This document shows, one piece after another, positions 11,980 through 23,760 of a stretch of 64,000 bases of DNA. This DNA is from Hyalella azteca (taxonomy: Eukaryota; Arthropoda; Malacostraca; Amphipoda; Hyalellidae). The stretch's first letter is position 1. Each line of letters opens with the position of its first letter. The notes beneath the pieces were generated by a model. The model was not told the DNA's origin. It searched no databases and saw only the letters and a list, made by a program, of their open reading frames with translations. The DNA lies in assembly GCF_000764305.2 (NCBI RefSeq), contig NW_025944007.1, positions 20,779-84,778 on the forward strand, in the 5' to 3' direction. The position numbers were made by a program, and so were the translations under genes.

Positions 11980-12155
11980 CATTGGAACACATCCATGCGA
12001 CAACATTTCTTCTTGCTTTGAGTCACCGACATGTAGAACAGCCTGCCTCATAGCATCGTTGACGCTCCAAGTATGAACATCTTCAAAAACAGACTAGACG
12101 AAGCTATCAGCTATGCAGTAATCATGAGAATGCAGGAGCATTATGCTCCTGCATA

Positions 12156-12335
12156 ATAGTGGCAAACCAGAGCTTTTTTAGAATCAGTTCATTTTTAATT
12201 TCCTCATTTACTCAAGATTTAAACCAATTCCTTAAGTATTATAAGCTGGTATCCAGGATACTTTACTGGTCTACTTATAGGACTCAAAAATGAACTTGGG
12301 GGAGAGTCTAAAAAACTCTCTGCTTTGCCACTATG
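12156..12335. mobile_element. Family A MITE, inverted copy
   Basis: This 180-bp copy is in reverse orientation relative to those at 7386 and 11601, with ends ATAGTGGCAAACCAGAGC and CATAGTGGCAAAGCAGAG (from the right). A target duplication is not visible. A perfect 25-bp palindrome, ATGCAGGAGCAT-T-ATGCTCCTGCAT, lies directly left of it (12130-12154). Confidence 0.75.
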
Positions 12336-12590
12336 GGCCGCCCCCCGAGCATATGTCATGATGTCAAGTCTTAAAATGCCTAGCAAATTACGGACCAGGC
12401 AATAAGTCCAGCAGCTATCTCAATCAATCGTCAGCTATGGAAAGATCGGGTTCCAAAGGCCAGATCTCTTGTGAATCAAGTCACGAAAAGTTCAAGAATC
12501 GGCAACAGGCCATGGGCCTATTTCTTCAACGCCGACACTTCTATTCTATAAAGTAAAAAACATCTAATCCTAAGCGATAGTTATTTAGGC

Positions 12591-13857
12591 TCGCGATTTT
12601 ACAACAGATGAATTTATAAATACATACCTAGAGGCTAGACAGAGTGCATGTTAGGTACTTACCGAAATCCGAATACCGATTTTTTCTCGTTTCCTACGTA
12701 GTACCGCCTTGATGGGCTGCCACTGAGTCACTGACGTTCTCACTTTTCACTTTTCAGTTCAAATTGAGCACGCAACGGGTGTCGAATAAATAACCCTAAA
12801 CGTATATCAACTTACCCTGAAAAATGTAATCACATTCAAGAATTGAGGTAATATAGAATAACTGGCTTTGTTCACTCGGATGTGAATAAAAGATGTGTGA
12901 AATGTGAATGATTATTCCCCAAATTATGGAACAGTCCTTTATTCATTATTTTTCGAAAGCGTATAGTTATATGAAGGAATGTCAAACTTATTTCTAATCC
13001 TTCGCATAAATTTAAGAAAAATGCTGAAGACTCGAAACCGACCAAAGTTATTTCCATCTGAAAGTATAATTCAGAGGGAATACAGTAGGTTAGAAAAAAG
13101 TGCGGATTGTTGAAAAATTACACATAACGACGAAAATAGATGCAACAGCACACACGCAGTACCAAATCATTTGCTGAATTAGGTCAACCTTTCTATATCT
13201 ACTTCGGAGCTTTTCAATACTTATATAAAAATAAAGATCTTTATCTTTGCTTCAATATCAACATTGGTCCGTGCGTGGCAGCTACGAGCGCCACAGCAGG
13301 ATACGTGGGTGGCTCTAATTGGTTTAAAAATACCGTTTCTGGCAGTATATTATATATTGTAACAAAGAGCTGGAGTAATAAACAAGTTTGTTTCCGGCGT
13401 TATTTATACACACATTGTAAGAAAAATACATAAAAATATGCGGAGTTAAATATGCTGATATTATGAATTGAAAATTTATGCAGCAATATAAAACCCCATT
13501 TCAAAACGTAGTCGCGATATTATTTTTCAACAACAGTGCTTAAGAAAACTATTGACAACCAACAGACGGTCGTTGCACAACAAGAGTATGTACATTATTT
13601 ATATGCAGTATGCCATATAAATATTGAGATTATTATTTATCATTTTTATGAATTGATTATACTCCATTGAGGCATATAATAAATTAATGTATTTTATAAA
13701 ATCAATTTTTTAACAAATTTAAATATAGGCGTATTAAAAACATATCTGCTAACTCTAGAGCGTATTCTTTGGTAGGCGTGTTCCAGGAATGCGCAAGAAA
13801 AATAAGGTACCCAACTTCAGTGTGTGAAATGACGCTTAAATGGCGATGTTAATGGCC
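12591..13857. other. Unassigned AT-rich DNA downstream of the zinc-finger gene
   Basis: No gene, RNA or element recognised. The open frames at 12872-13057 and 13140-13433 are short and without a domain. The zinc-finger gene's 3' UTR and polyadenylation site should lie here on the minus strand, but I cannot place the cleavage site. Confidence 0.3.
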
Positions 13858-14033
13858 TATCGTGCCTCAGAGGCAAGCGTAACGTGTCTCAGAGGCCCGC
13901 CTCTCGTGCCTCAGAGGCCCGCCTCGTGCCTCAGAGGCACGCCTCTACTGCCTCAGAGGCCCGCCTCTCGTGCCTCAGAAGCAAGCCTCTCGTGCCTCAG
14001 AGGCCCGCCTCTCGTGCCTCAAAGGCCCGTAAC
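13858..14033. repeat. 22-bp minisatellite overlapping the zinc-finger stop codon
   Basis: About 8 imperfect units with core GCCTCAGAGGCCCGCCTCTC. The final codons and the TGA stop (13999-13997) of the minus-strand zinc-finger gene fall inside it. Confidence 0.85.
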
Positions 14034-14352
14034 TCGAAGGTGACCTCAGCCCCCTCATCGTCGCCTTCGTCACCCTGTAGCAGCGCCACGTAACTCGGCG
14101 ATCCTGAGTGGCTGCGCGCGTGTAACACGATGGCAGATTTTGCTCGCGAGGAGAAGGAACATTTAGTACAGGAATACTGGAACATCTGCTTGGTGTGGCA
14201 CCGCATGTGGCGCTGCAGGAGGTACCGCAGGGTGGTGCGGTACCCACATATTGGGCAGCGGTGGGGCAGAGCGGCGGCGTGGAGGGCGGCTTGGTGGCGG
14301 TGCAGCTGACGGCGACTGGGGAAGCAAGCTGAGCAAACCTTGCAGCGCATGC
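13997..14352 (-). CDS. C2H2 zinc-finger gene, exon 4 (terminal)
   Basis: The acceptor CTGGTGCAG|GC joins in phase to exon 3 (G|GC gives Gly, then MRCKVCSACF). The exon encodes three C2H2 fingers: CKVC...HRHQAALH, CPIC...LQRHMRCH and CTKC...VLHARSH. A short acidic tail (GDEGDDEGAE) then runs into the 22-bp minisatellite and ends at TGA. The last residues (FELRAFEAREAGL) are encoded by repeat units, so the C-terminus probably varies between alleles or species. Confidence 0.8.
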
Positions 14353-15330
14353 CTGCACCAGAATATAATATAGTATGAATATGATATATAAAATATATAT
14401 ATAGTATAAACTATATTCATACTATATTTAGATATAGTATGAATATTGTTAATTTGTAAACGTTTTCATAAAGTAAATTGAATAAATGTAAGAAGTAAAG
14501 CAATTGACAATACTAAATTATAGTTAATCTATAAGATTTTATTTATATTAATATATTGCAATTTCAATAATTATTATAAATTATAAATAAAGAATTTTCT
14601 TTATGTGTATAAATAAGTGTGAGTTAATTTTCAATGACCTTCAAGGCTACTAAAGTCTTCAAAAATTCTAACAACAAAACAATAACCATCGTAATTAAGA
14701 GAAGGCAGGAAGACCAAGGCAAAGAGCGCCAGCAGATCAAGCGTGGATTGATAAGAATGAGAGATAAGATGCAATAAATAAAGCAGAGCAAAGAACTGAG
14801 CGGGGGACAGTTGAAGCACGCATCGTATATTACAAATGTAATATAAAACTGTCATATTTTAACACATCCTAATAACCGTTGGTGAACGGAATAAATTACG
14901 AGGGACGGCAATATCGTCCAGAAAACAGAAATAATATAACGAGGTGTCTTATCTGATAACTCAAACATTGAGTGCAACCGTGAGAATAGTCACATTTTGC
15001 AACCAGTTGTTAATTTCGCAATAAAATATCATCTGTTTACGGTTTACGCCATTGTCTTAACAACGCTAGCAATCATGCACGGCAGAGAATAATATAACAA
15101 TTGAAATATCACTTGATGATTTAATTGGAACGTAATAATTTTATTTATAATTATTACAGTGTTAAATATAAAATTATATTTTAATTTAGAATATCATATT
15201 TTAAATTATAATATTATGTATTTTTAATTATAAAATTAAATTTTCATGATAATTTCATTTTTAATCAGAATAATAAATAGGTACTAAAGTATCATATAAC
15301 ATTTCTATCTGGAATATTTACAGGACTCAC
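14353..15330 (-). other. Intron 3 of the zinc-finger gene
   Basis: AT-rich with donor GTGAGT at 15330-15325. Nothing else recognised; the frame at 14631-14855 is not credible as an exon. Confidence 0.55.
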
Positions 15331-18300
15331 CAGACAGTTGAGGATGACAGGCAAGTCTGTGTTTAACAAGAGTGCTTCTGCCGGCGCAGCGGAAATCACA
15401 AAGCTGGCACCCCACACCCGCGCCCCTAGGACTCACACCCGCGCCCCTGGGACTCACACCCGCGCCCCTGGGACTCACACCCGCGCCCCTGGGGCTCGGT
15501 CGCGCCCCCTGCAGGCTCGCATCGCTGCCCGCGATGTCCGTGTAGTAGAGGAGGTCTTCGGGGAGATTGGGGATAGTCTTGGAACATGGAACCCCGGCGT
15601 TCGTCTCGATTTTAATATCGTTGCTGTTCGCAACGCTGTTGTTGATGGCCTCAACTTTACTACTGTTGTTTTCAGCGCTGTTGCTGTTGTTTTCAGCGCT
15701 GTTGCTGTTGTTTTCAGCGCTGTTGCTGTTGTTTTCAGCGCTGTTGCGGTTGTTTTCAGCGCTGTTGCTGTTGTTTTCAGCGCTGCTGCTGTCGTTTTCA
15801 ACGCTATTGCAGTTGTTGTCAGCGTTATTGCTGTTGTTTTCAACGCTGTTGTCGTTGTTGTCAACGCTATTGCTATGGTTTTCAACGCGGTTGCGGTGGT
15901 TTTTAACGCTGCTGCTGTAGTTTTCAATTTTACAACTGCTGATTTCCGCTCTATTGCTATGGTTTTCAACTTCGCTGCTCTCCATGTTCCCAACTTCATG
16001 GCTGATGATATCGCTTTTAGCCTCATCTATATAGATGGTGTTCTCCAAGTCGTTATTTATACTGATGACATGATCATCCTCTGTAGGTATGACATTGCTA
16101 GAATCTGCTTCGTTAATAATCATTTTTATTTTGACTCTTGTTTTACTTTCTTCTTCATTTTCAATTTCACTGAAAATAGATTGTCTGTTAAAGGCTTGCT
16201 CTGACGACTTGGAGCACTGCTTTGGAACGGTAATTTGTCGATTATTCGATCGTATTTTGTCGTCCGATGAATTCCCAGTCACGTGGCGGATATAATTAAT
16301 ATTTGCATCGATTGCAGTCGCACTTTTCGTCGTCCGGCACTCCTCTTTCATATTTTGGCAATTCAGTGCAGTCTCAGGATGTCTAACTTTATTTTGACTG
16401 CAATTAGAGCCATCATCAACAATTGTTTTAATCACACTATTGTTAATAAAATTCGTATCAGAGCAACGATGATTCACCAGTGTTTTTAACCTCGTCTTCG
16501 TTACTCTACAGGCACCAAAATCCCCCACTGCGAGTAGACTGCTAAATTTTCCAGGTTCTTCTCGCTCATCTACTGCCTCGTAACTTAATTGAGATTCCAC
16601 CTCCACCTTCAGCGCGTCAGACTTCAGATCATTATTACTACGCAAGTCTTTAGACAAAATACTGGCGTAGAAAGGAGAGGCCAGATGTCTGCGGATATGA
16701 TGTTTCAGGACACTCGGGGAGTTTGTTCTATATCCACAGATGGTGCAGCCATAGCGCATTTCTTTTCGGTGCACCGGCATGTGGTGGCGGCGAGAAATGC
16801 TGTCATGGAACACCAAAGGACAGTATCGACAGCGATACAAACGAACATAGCGTTTGTCTACCTTAGTTTGATCAACTATTAACTGTTCCTCAGAACTGCG
16901 TACAACATCATCTGGGACTCCTTGCAGAAGACGTTCATTTATTTTCAGATTCTTTTCATTGTTTGGATTATTCAGATATACAACCGACTTGTCAAAAGAA
17001 ATATTTTCTTTGGAATTATCCATATTCATCATCTTTTCTCTTGTAAGAGGCTTCAGAGATGAATTAATTTTGCACTGAATTTGGCTCATTAAACTGGACT
17101 GGAAGGTCTTTTTACTATCGTGTAAATCAGTCTGATGAGCGATCGTAGAATGCTTACGGCGATGCCTCCGCCAACTAGACACGTGCGTTGACGAAAACTC
17201 ACACATGGTGCAATTATAAAGAAGTTTAATTTCGGTATTTTTTCTACGATTCGTTGGATCATGTTTTAAACTACAGTGCTGAATTAATGAGCATTTGTAT
17301 TTGGATCTGAACGGACACAATGCACACGTGAAAGGTTTTTCAGGCAAATGTGTTTTGCAGTGCGCGTTGAAGAGACGTTTTTGACCAGTTTCAAATGCAC
17401 ACACAGAGCATTTGAATGGGTATTTGGAAACATGGTGAGCCAATTGCTCCTTTCTGATACTCTTCTCTGAATCCAGTGCAACATTTTTTGGATAAATTGC
17501 ACCAGCATTACAATAAGGTTCTAAAGCAATATTCGCTTCGTTTTGTTCATTAATTTGAAGATTTTCTGTGACTTTCAAATTAGATTTAGTTGATCGTCGT
17601 GTAGCTCCGATACTTGGGTTCTCTCCAGGAAGCAGATTAAGTAGTGTTGCATTACGAAGTGGTACATCACCATTTTTTAAGTCATTTTCATGGGGCGCAT
17701 GAACTTCATCAGAAGCTGATGTATCAGTAGTGATGACGTTAAAGGTTGATTTGAGTTTTCCCAACTGAAAATCGGAAACTTCCTCCGAAGCAGGTTTTTC
17801 ATTGCCTATAATTGTATTCCATGTTTCTGGATGGTCTGGCTCGGAGATTTTGTGTTCCTGGGAGCGTTGTACAAAATTGGAAGAGCCATCAGTCGCCTGA
17901 TGATGCACACAAATGTTAGTAGATTCAACAGTTGCTTGAGTTTGCACGCAAATGTTATCAGATTTATAAATACCAGACGTTAAACATTTCGGGTCACATA
18001 ACCCTGCTTTCAATGCATGAGCTCCAGCCTCTTCGTGAGGTTCGAGAACAATTCCTATAGTATCACACATTCCCTGTTGTTCAAATAAGTCATCAAATAT
18101 GGTAGTATCTTCCATTGTGCAGTTTTCCATCGACTTTGGGAAACTTTTCGACATGGGATATGTTTCAGGGTTTTCCATCGACTTTGGGAAACTTTTCGAC
18201 ATGGGATATGTTTCAGGGTTCAGTTTACATCTTACTGGATGTGCAAAAATTTCATTTCGATTTTCACTCGAAAAATTCTGTTTTTCATTCACTAGGTTAG

Positions 18301-18865
18301 ATGAGTACCTCCACAAACCAGATTTGCTTGGACCACTTTGGTTTAATGGGTATTGAGTAGAACTTTCCGATTTCCCTTCAATATTTTGGTTTAGACACTT
18401 AGGCGAGCTGTATTTAGGTTTATTAACATTTTCAGATTCTTGAAAAGTGAGGCGAGAAGGAGAATTCCCTTGATAAATACTTTTAGCACTGACAGATTCG
18501 CTTATGGTGGAACAAGATATATTGTTATTAGAAGGAATATGATATATTGTGAGGGTGGTACATAGAGGGATGTTGTCATCTGAAGCAATGTTTGAGCCAG
18601 ACTCAATTGGTAATGAACCTTCTTCATTCATTGTTGAATTAAGTGGCGCGTTCTTGATGGCAGCAGAAGTAGGAGGAGTGCCAATTGAATCAAATTCAGC
18701 CAAGGGTTCTTCAAATGATCCACGTGGTGTGACTTGATTGCCCTGGTCACAAATAACGGTAGTAAAATCTTTAACACATGGCACAACGTTGGATGTCTCA
18801 ATTATTGCTGGATCAGGATGCCTCTCATCAAGAGATTTCCCTCCTTTAGCAGCAAGATCATTCTT
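15331..18865 (-). CDS. C2H2 zinc-finger gene, exon 3 (large)
   Basis: The acceptor TTTTTTTTTTCAG|AAG opens a 3535-nt exon that ends at TCTG|GTGAGT. It encodes a long Ser/Asn/Glu-rich, probably disordered region and six C2H2 fingers. Three lie in a row (CSVC...AHCKTH, CALC...QHCSLKH, CTMC...RHRRKH; 17430-17140). Two are a pair (CRYC...HHMPVH, CTIC...KHHIRRH; 16850-16690), and one is close to the 3' end (CQLC...KHRLACH). Three coding repeats are visible: a 48-bp duplication at 18124-18219 (NPETYPMSKSFPKSME twice), a 21-bp repeat giving SNSAENN-type heptads (15650-15930), and a 21-bp repeat giving GAGVSPR (15415-15495). With the other exons this forms one 1482-aa protein, probably a nuclear DNA-binding regulator; no ortholog is recognised. 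Confidence 0.85.
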
Positions 18866-19595
18866 CTGAAAAAAAAAATTGTCGTAATTTTAGTGTGATA
18901 GAGGAAACTTGTGAAATATGTGAGTGTAAACAGTGGTACAGTAGCTCTCTGAGTCCTCTTTGACTCAGATACTACCCATATTGATTTCATTTGACTAACA
19001 ATTTTCAACCTACACTTCAAATTAGACTTTCCAATTAAAACCGCACACCAGAAGTGTCTTCTATGCCTAATATTTTAAGGAAATAAAGCTTCATCAAGAA
19101 ATAAATCTCAATTATAACAACATTGAAAATTGCATCAAAATTCCTCCTGAAAAGTTACAAATGTACAGATTGAGTTTGAATGAAACAGGATAAACTGAAC
19201 ATACAATCATGGTTCTATCTGTGTAACCACTAACCAATCATGGTTCTATCTGTGTATTCATAACCACTGTACAAACATGAATCTCTGTAAAAATATTTAT
19301 TTTTCAACAGATATTTTGAAAAGTACATAAGTATTAAAATCCCTTGTTTGCTTGAATCACAAGTTAAGCAGGAATTTAAAAGCAAAGATAATACCACATT
19401 AATTCACCATATCTTTATAAGAGAAAACGTTGTGGAGTCCAGCTCCATCGTTAGTTCATAACACAAAATTCTGTTCAGAAAAAGTTCAGTCCTAGAAACA
19501 CAAATACAATCAATTAGGGAAGTAAAATGCACCGTCATGTTTCAAAACGGAAAATAAATAAGACATGAAATTAATTCTAGTGAACGGCCTATCTA

Positions 19596-19935
19596 TTTAC
19601 TATTTCAACAGGAAAGGAGCTAAAATTCGTAGTCTGAATCAAGAGGAAAGGAACATTCAGACTAGGCTTCTGTTTGAATATATACCTACAGGGATTCTAA
19701 AATTTGTAGATCACTAACATCACATGTGGAAGCTAGAATTTTGAAATCACTATCAGATACAGAGGTGTTGCACTGCTCGGCATGAACACGTACAGCAGAA
19801 TGAGGTGGATGTGCAAGTAGGTTCTCTGTTCTATAACTCCTGCCCTTATACTCAGCCAGCCTAGTATAGAAATTGCGTGACGTCATACCAACGTATGCTG
19901 ATGCGCACTGCGCACAATCTATTTCTGACTACCGG
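19596..19935 (-). mobile_element. Penelope-like element GIY-YIG endonuclease fragment
   Basis: On the minus strand the frame reads DCAQCASAYVGMTSRNFYTR, then EYKGRSYRTENLLAHP, HSAVRVHAEQC, DFKIL and LQILESL. This is the C-terminal GIY-YIG endonuclease pattern of Penelope-like retroelements (C-x2-C, YVG-x-T-x-R, S-x-R, ESL). The frame breaks after ESL and resumes one register over (IFKQKPSLNVPF), so the copy is decayed. The reverse transcriptase part is absent. Confidence 0.8.
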
Positions 19936-20215
19936 ATTTGTCTGAACTCTGAAAGAGTTTCCCGAGTAATTTTTGGTCCAAAATTTTACTGTTGTATCCT
20001 ATTTACTTATATTATGTACTTATTTCCACCAAAATTTCAATCTTTAATGCTTCTTCTAACTTGAAAATGAATGTTTGTTGCATTCGAAACGTCGTTAATA
20101 AAGAAAAACTACTTCCTGAAACTTGCCTTTTTATCTACCGTCATCTGAAGAAAAGTTCCACTCCCTGATAATATAAACCAACGAATTCTCTGGTCATCAA
20201 TCGCACGTGTGTACA
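19936..20215 (+). repeat. Penelope terminal-repeat fragment with hammerhead-like core
   Basis: This is directly adjacent to the endonuclease fragment but in opposite orientation. It is homologous to 58310-58525 in reverse complement. Shared blocks are ACTACCGGA, the ACTTGAAAATGAATG segment and CATTCGAAACGTCG. The GAATG / CATTC pair flanking a 7-nt loop, followed by GAAACGTC, resembles the stem II and core of the hammerhead ribozymes known in Penelope terminal repeats, though the first core (CTGATGA) is not intact. Confidence 0.55.
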
Positions 20216-21359
20216 CAACTATATCTGTACACTAGTGATGATCGCATAAGAGCAGGTAGGTGAAAAGTACATATATATGCATTAACACAACTTGAATATA
20301 AAAATATTGAGTTCCCTTGTACATAGCCGGAGCACATTAGTATTACTGTCAAGTATACTTCCCAGCTTTTTGAAGGTAAATTTTTGACCACTTATATTCT
20401 CATTTCAAACTCATGTTCAATTTAAAGTAGCACATAATAGATGGAAGGAAGAATAGGGGAAATGAAAGCTAGCCCCTGGATGGCTGGATAGTAAATTTGG
20501 ATAATACAAAATTTCCATTAGGGAAAAAATTAAAATTTATGAAGAAAACTTGATCCACATAGGTTTGCAATTAAAAGATATTTTTGCCCGACACCCAAGG
20601 CAGCATATATATCTTGCCTTGGGTGCCTTGTATACCTATATTATATACCTATACATAGGTACTCTACAATTCTACCTCAAAAATGAAACAAACACATTAA
20701 TAACTGCAGAATAATAAACTATTTCATGGATCTTGAACGCTTGTGACACAGGGAAATTTTTTAATAGTTTCTTTTAAACTATTATGTCATTTTTTTTGTA
20801 ATTATTACAGAATTGATTGTGGTAAATAATGGGGAAAATTACATGTTGTGTGGAAAACATTTTTTGAAAATAAGTTTGAAAATAATCTGAGTTCTTGTCA
20901 TTTGTGGCTCTGGCATGATAGCAGCAACAAAACATTCCACAACATACAATGGTGATTATTTAATTGATACAGTATTTAGAATTCAAAATAGCCCAAAACT
21001 AGATTCAAGAAACTTGGACCAAATCTACATGTTGACAAGTACAATGCTTGACTTTTCAGAGGTTATAAAAGCTTGGTGTGACCGGCATGCCAGTTGATAA
21101 CCTATATTTATAATATGGGCTATTAGAAATTGCATGCATAATGATTTCAATATACTTTTTAATAAGCATTAAGTTACCTATATTTCATTTACAAGAAAAT
21201 TTCAAACCTCTGATCATATATGCATGTAGTTTTTAAATATAATATATACGGTATGGTACCTAAATTATACATATTTGTTAATTTATATAATAATATAATA
21301 TAGGTATATATAATAATTATATTAATTTATATAATAAATATATAAATTTTGCAGCACAC

Positions 21360-21528
21360 CTGTCGTTGAGGGCAATATTTGCGGCAATGTCTGGTCAAGT
21401 TACTCTTGTCGCAGGTGCTGTAGGGGCAGCGGGTGCAGCGCAAAGGCTTAGCTCCAATGTGGCGACGATTGTGCAGGTAGAATGACGAGCCATCATTGCA
21501 TGCATATGAACACTTGGAACATTGGTAT
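21360..21528 (-). CDS. C2H2 zinc-finger gene, exon 2
   Basis: Acceptor CTTTTCCTTCAG|ATAC, donor CGACAG|GTGTGC. It encodes two fingers: YQCSKCSYACNDG...LHNRRH and LRCTRCPYSTCDKSNLTRHC. The second ends in Cys instead of His (C2HC). The phase agrees with both neighbours (AG|A at the 5' side, phase 0 at the 3' side). Confidence 0.85.
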
Positions 21529-22517
21529 CTGAAGGAAAAGAAATGATTTACTAAACACTTCAAGACATAGGTAACCAATACAATAAAATACATTTTGAAT
21601 TTGCATTCATTCAACACTGACCATTAAACCTTTTGCATCTATGATTAATGGTATGTGGATTACATGGCCACAAGATGCTTCTTCTCAGCATTATGCTAAT
21701 CAACTAAAAACAATACCAAATATAAAAAACATGAGTGAACATTCTTGCAAAGATTGAAGTAGAAAACACATTTAGTAATTTACAATGGATATCATAAGAT
21801 TGAAAAGTAAAAAATTAAAATTCTTGATCATAATAATGCATCAATGTATTTTTAATATATGAGAAAAAAAATTTATTCATGGAATAGGGTTGAATTGAAT
21901 AGAGAGTAGGGACAGATACCACCAGATGACTGACATTTCTGTAAAGGAAGTACATATATGAAAACAATTAAATTCAGTTTAAAAATGGCAGAAAACCAAG
22001 TACAAGGTAATATGTATACCTACAATGGCTATGCACTAGCAAGAACCATGTAACTGATGAAGTTGGTGTGCTGTAAAATGCAGTATGAAATTTATATACA
22101 GATAATTTGTATGACTAGTAAATTTTGTTTAATTTGCTTAGCCCTTGGTTCCCAGTATAATTCTAGATGTATGCAGTGTTTCAGCCCTCTCTTTGCAGTT
22201 TGCACTATTATTGCTATAGGTTACTCTTATCATAAGAATTTTACTTGTCACCTAACAAGAGCATTGAGGCTAAACAAAAACTATTAAACAAAGTTAATGA
22301 TTTGGGAAAATATAATTTTTTTTCATTCAGATTTGTATTTTCTTTGAAATGGTCTCTAGAATACCACTATATAAAAAATTACATAATTTTAGTTCTATAT
22401 TCATACTATTCCAAAAATTTATTTCAAAGGATTGCATAAATTTCTATGAAATTTTTCATCATTTTTATAACAATTTGCAAATATCATACAGTGCTGAATA
22501 AATAAAATTCTGCTTAC
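21529..22517 (-). other. Intron 1 of the zinc-finger gene
   Basis: Donor AAGAG|GTAAGC, a good consensus. AT-rich; nothing else recognised. Confidence 0.6.
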
Positions 22518-22906
22518 CTCTTCACAGGCAAATGGGAAAGTCGGTGCTTGGAGAGACTTTTGCGAGACTTTGTTTTAAAATTGCACAAGGTGCAAGGAAG
22601 CAGCTGGCTACCATGAAGGAGCTCATGGTCTTTAAGGTTTGCTGCGTAAGCAGTGCAAAAATTACACTGATTGCATTTGAACAATTTTCCTAGCCTATGT
22701 TTAGGAATATCACCTGGCTTAGTTTTATTACTGGAATGTCTTCTTAGAATATGTCTTTTTAGGATTGTCTTTATTTTGAAGCTTTCACCACAAGTATCAC
22801 AGACAAAAGGCCTTTCAGTGGAGTGATGGGCTGATGTGTGACGGCTGAGACTCACACTGCTGGTGGTTTGGAAGTCACATGAACAACACATATATTTCTT
22901 CTTCAT
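22518..22906 (-). CDS. C2H2 zinc-finger gene, exon 1 (start codon)
   Basis: The start is ATG at 22906 (MKKKYMCC). In-frame TAG and TGA stops lie a few codons upstream, so translation must begin here. An acceptor-like TTCTTCTGTTCAG 15 nt before the ATG suggests a separate 5' UTR exon further upstream. It encodes four C2H2 fingers: CCSC...SRHTSAHH, CDTC...KRHILRRH, CNQC...KDHELLH and CTLC...SKHRLSH. The whole gene (exons at 22906-22518, 21528-21360, 18865-15331 and 14352-13997) is 1482 codons with 15 fingers in four clusters. That resembles large insect C2H2 transcription factors more than KRAB-type arrays. Confidence 0.85.
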
Positions 22907-22919
22907 GTTAGGTCACTAG

Positions 22920-23310
22920 CACTGAACAGAAGAATAATCAATATGCTTCAAGAGAAAGCAATTAAAAATATTCATCTGCAAATGATCAAGACTTTTAATT
23001 AAAACATGGCATAATTTTTGACAGTAATAAGAGTTATGACTCAAAGTCTCAAAATAGAACATTTAGCCAGGTACCGTACATAATAAATACATATATAGTA
23101 TACCAGATATTTAACTTCGACAGCAAATAGTAGAGAACATTCCGTTATTGGAGAGCTTACGATGAAAAAAATATTGGGTATGCTATGAGAGGTGAGCATG
23201 AGCCAAATTGTCAAGTCTCAAGAAGTGGACACTAACTTGGGAGTCTCAGGTCTAAGGACTACAAGGGTTAAGTGTTAACTATAACTAATGTTTAAATTTA
23301 GTTCTGAGTC
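22920..23310. other. Upstream region of the zinc-finger gene
   Basis: AT-rich; the promoter should lie here or further upstream. No clear TATA/Inr pair seen on the minus strand. Confidence 0.3.
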
Positions 23311-23314
23311 AGAT

Positions 23315-23760
23315 GGCTTAACGGTTTCCCCATTTTCTAATGGGAGGTGTTTATGCTGGGATGCAACCTGCGTCGACACTTTTGCTGAGGGCCTGAGACT
23401 CTGAGTCGCATGTCAATAATTCGGCTATTTCTGCTGGGTTCGCGGCTTGTGCGGTGGACTGGCGGAGGGCCAGAGGATAGCAAGAGACCTAAATACATGG
23501 CGCTGGCAGCTCGGTATCGCTTTGAGCCAGTTGCATTAGAAACGACGGGCACATATGGTGAAACGACTGGTCCTTTAATATCACAGATTGGCCGTCGCAT
23601 TACGGAATTGTCCGGCAAATGTAGAGAGACTCTATGGTAGGAGCAAAGGTAGGGTTTGGCTGTGCAGAGAGGCAATGTAGCTAGCATCATAACAGCAGTC
23701 AGAGAAAAGTTCGACATGGGCCCGCTCCTTGCTCGCATCACAGCTCAGTGACCCTCGGAG
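23315..23760 (+). pseudogene. Retroelement ORF tail, degenerate
   Basis: On the plus strand the frames read GRCLCWDATCVDTFAEG, then KYMALAARYRFEPVALETTG, then GRRITELSG and LAVQRGNVASI. This string of motifs (WDATCVDT, Y-x-F-x-PVA-x-ETTG-x-YG, GRRI, QR-x-GN-x-AS) is familiar as the C-terminal extension following reverse transcriptase in many animal retroelement proteins. Stops and frameshifts interrupt it. An overlapping open frame on the minus strand (23337-23741) is a shadow. The exact element class is not clear to me. Confidence 0.55.

Larger units (their letters stand above)
7990..12590 (+). mobile_element. Degenerate CR1-like LINE with endonuclease and RT (copy 2)
   Basis: The element starts within the apurinic endonuclease domain. 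Recognisable blocks are LLIGVVYRSPNSSSDN (about 8130), the GDF-x-PELDW motif at 8250-8285, NILDLVFNSDESM (8405-8445) and GKSHHQSLFFRLKC (8480-8520). The reverse transcriptase follows: CGPDGFHSRLLKEL (9115), NYRPVSLTSVVCKVMES (9311-9363), DAVYLDFAKAFDGVPHEWLL (9515-9575), GVPQGSVLGPILF (9695-9735) and the catalytic MYADDTKIY (9784-9810). The C-terminal region continues at 10804-10827, 11487-11600 and 11988-12120 between inserted MITEs. Stops and frameshifts occur throughout, including a local duplication of AGCTGCCCGGGCAACTAT at 9279-9319. The element cannot encode an intact protein. The 3' tail runs to about 12590. Confidence 0.9.
18866..21359 (-). other. Intron 2 of the zinc-finger gene
   Basis: Donor CAG|GTGTGC, acceptor TTTTTTTTTTCAG. 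It carries a Penelope-like element fragment (about 19596-20215). A short hairpin with arms CACCCAAGGCA and TGCCTTGGGTG lies at about 20592-20624. The rest is AT-rich without recognisable features. Confidence 0.6.

Noticed and set aside
23337..23741. 134-codon minus-strand gene
   Set aside because: Shadow of the plus-strand retroelement tail, which carries recognisable motifs.
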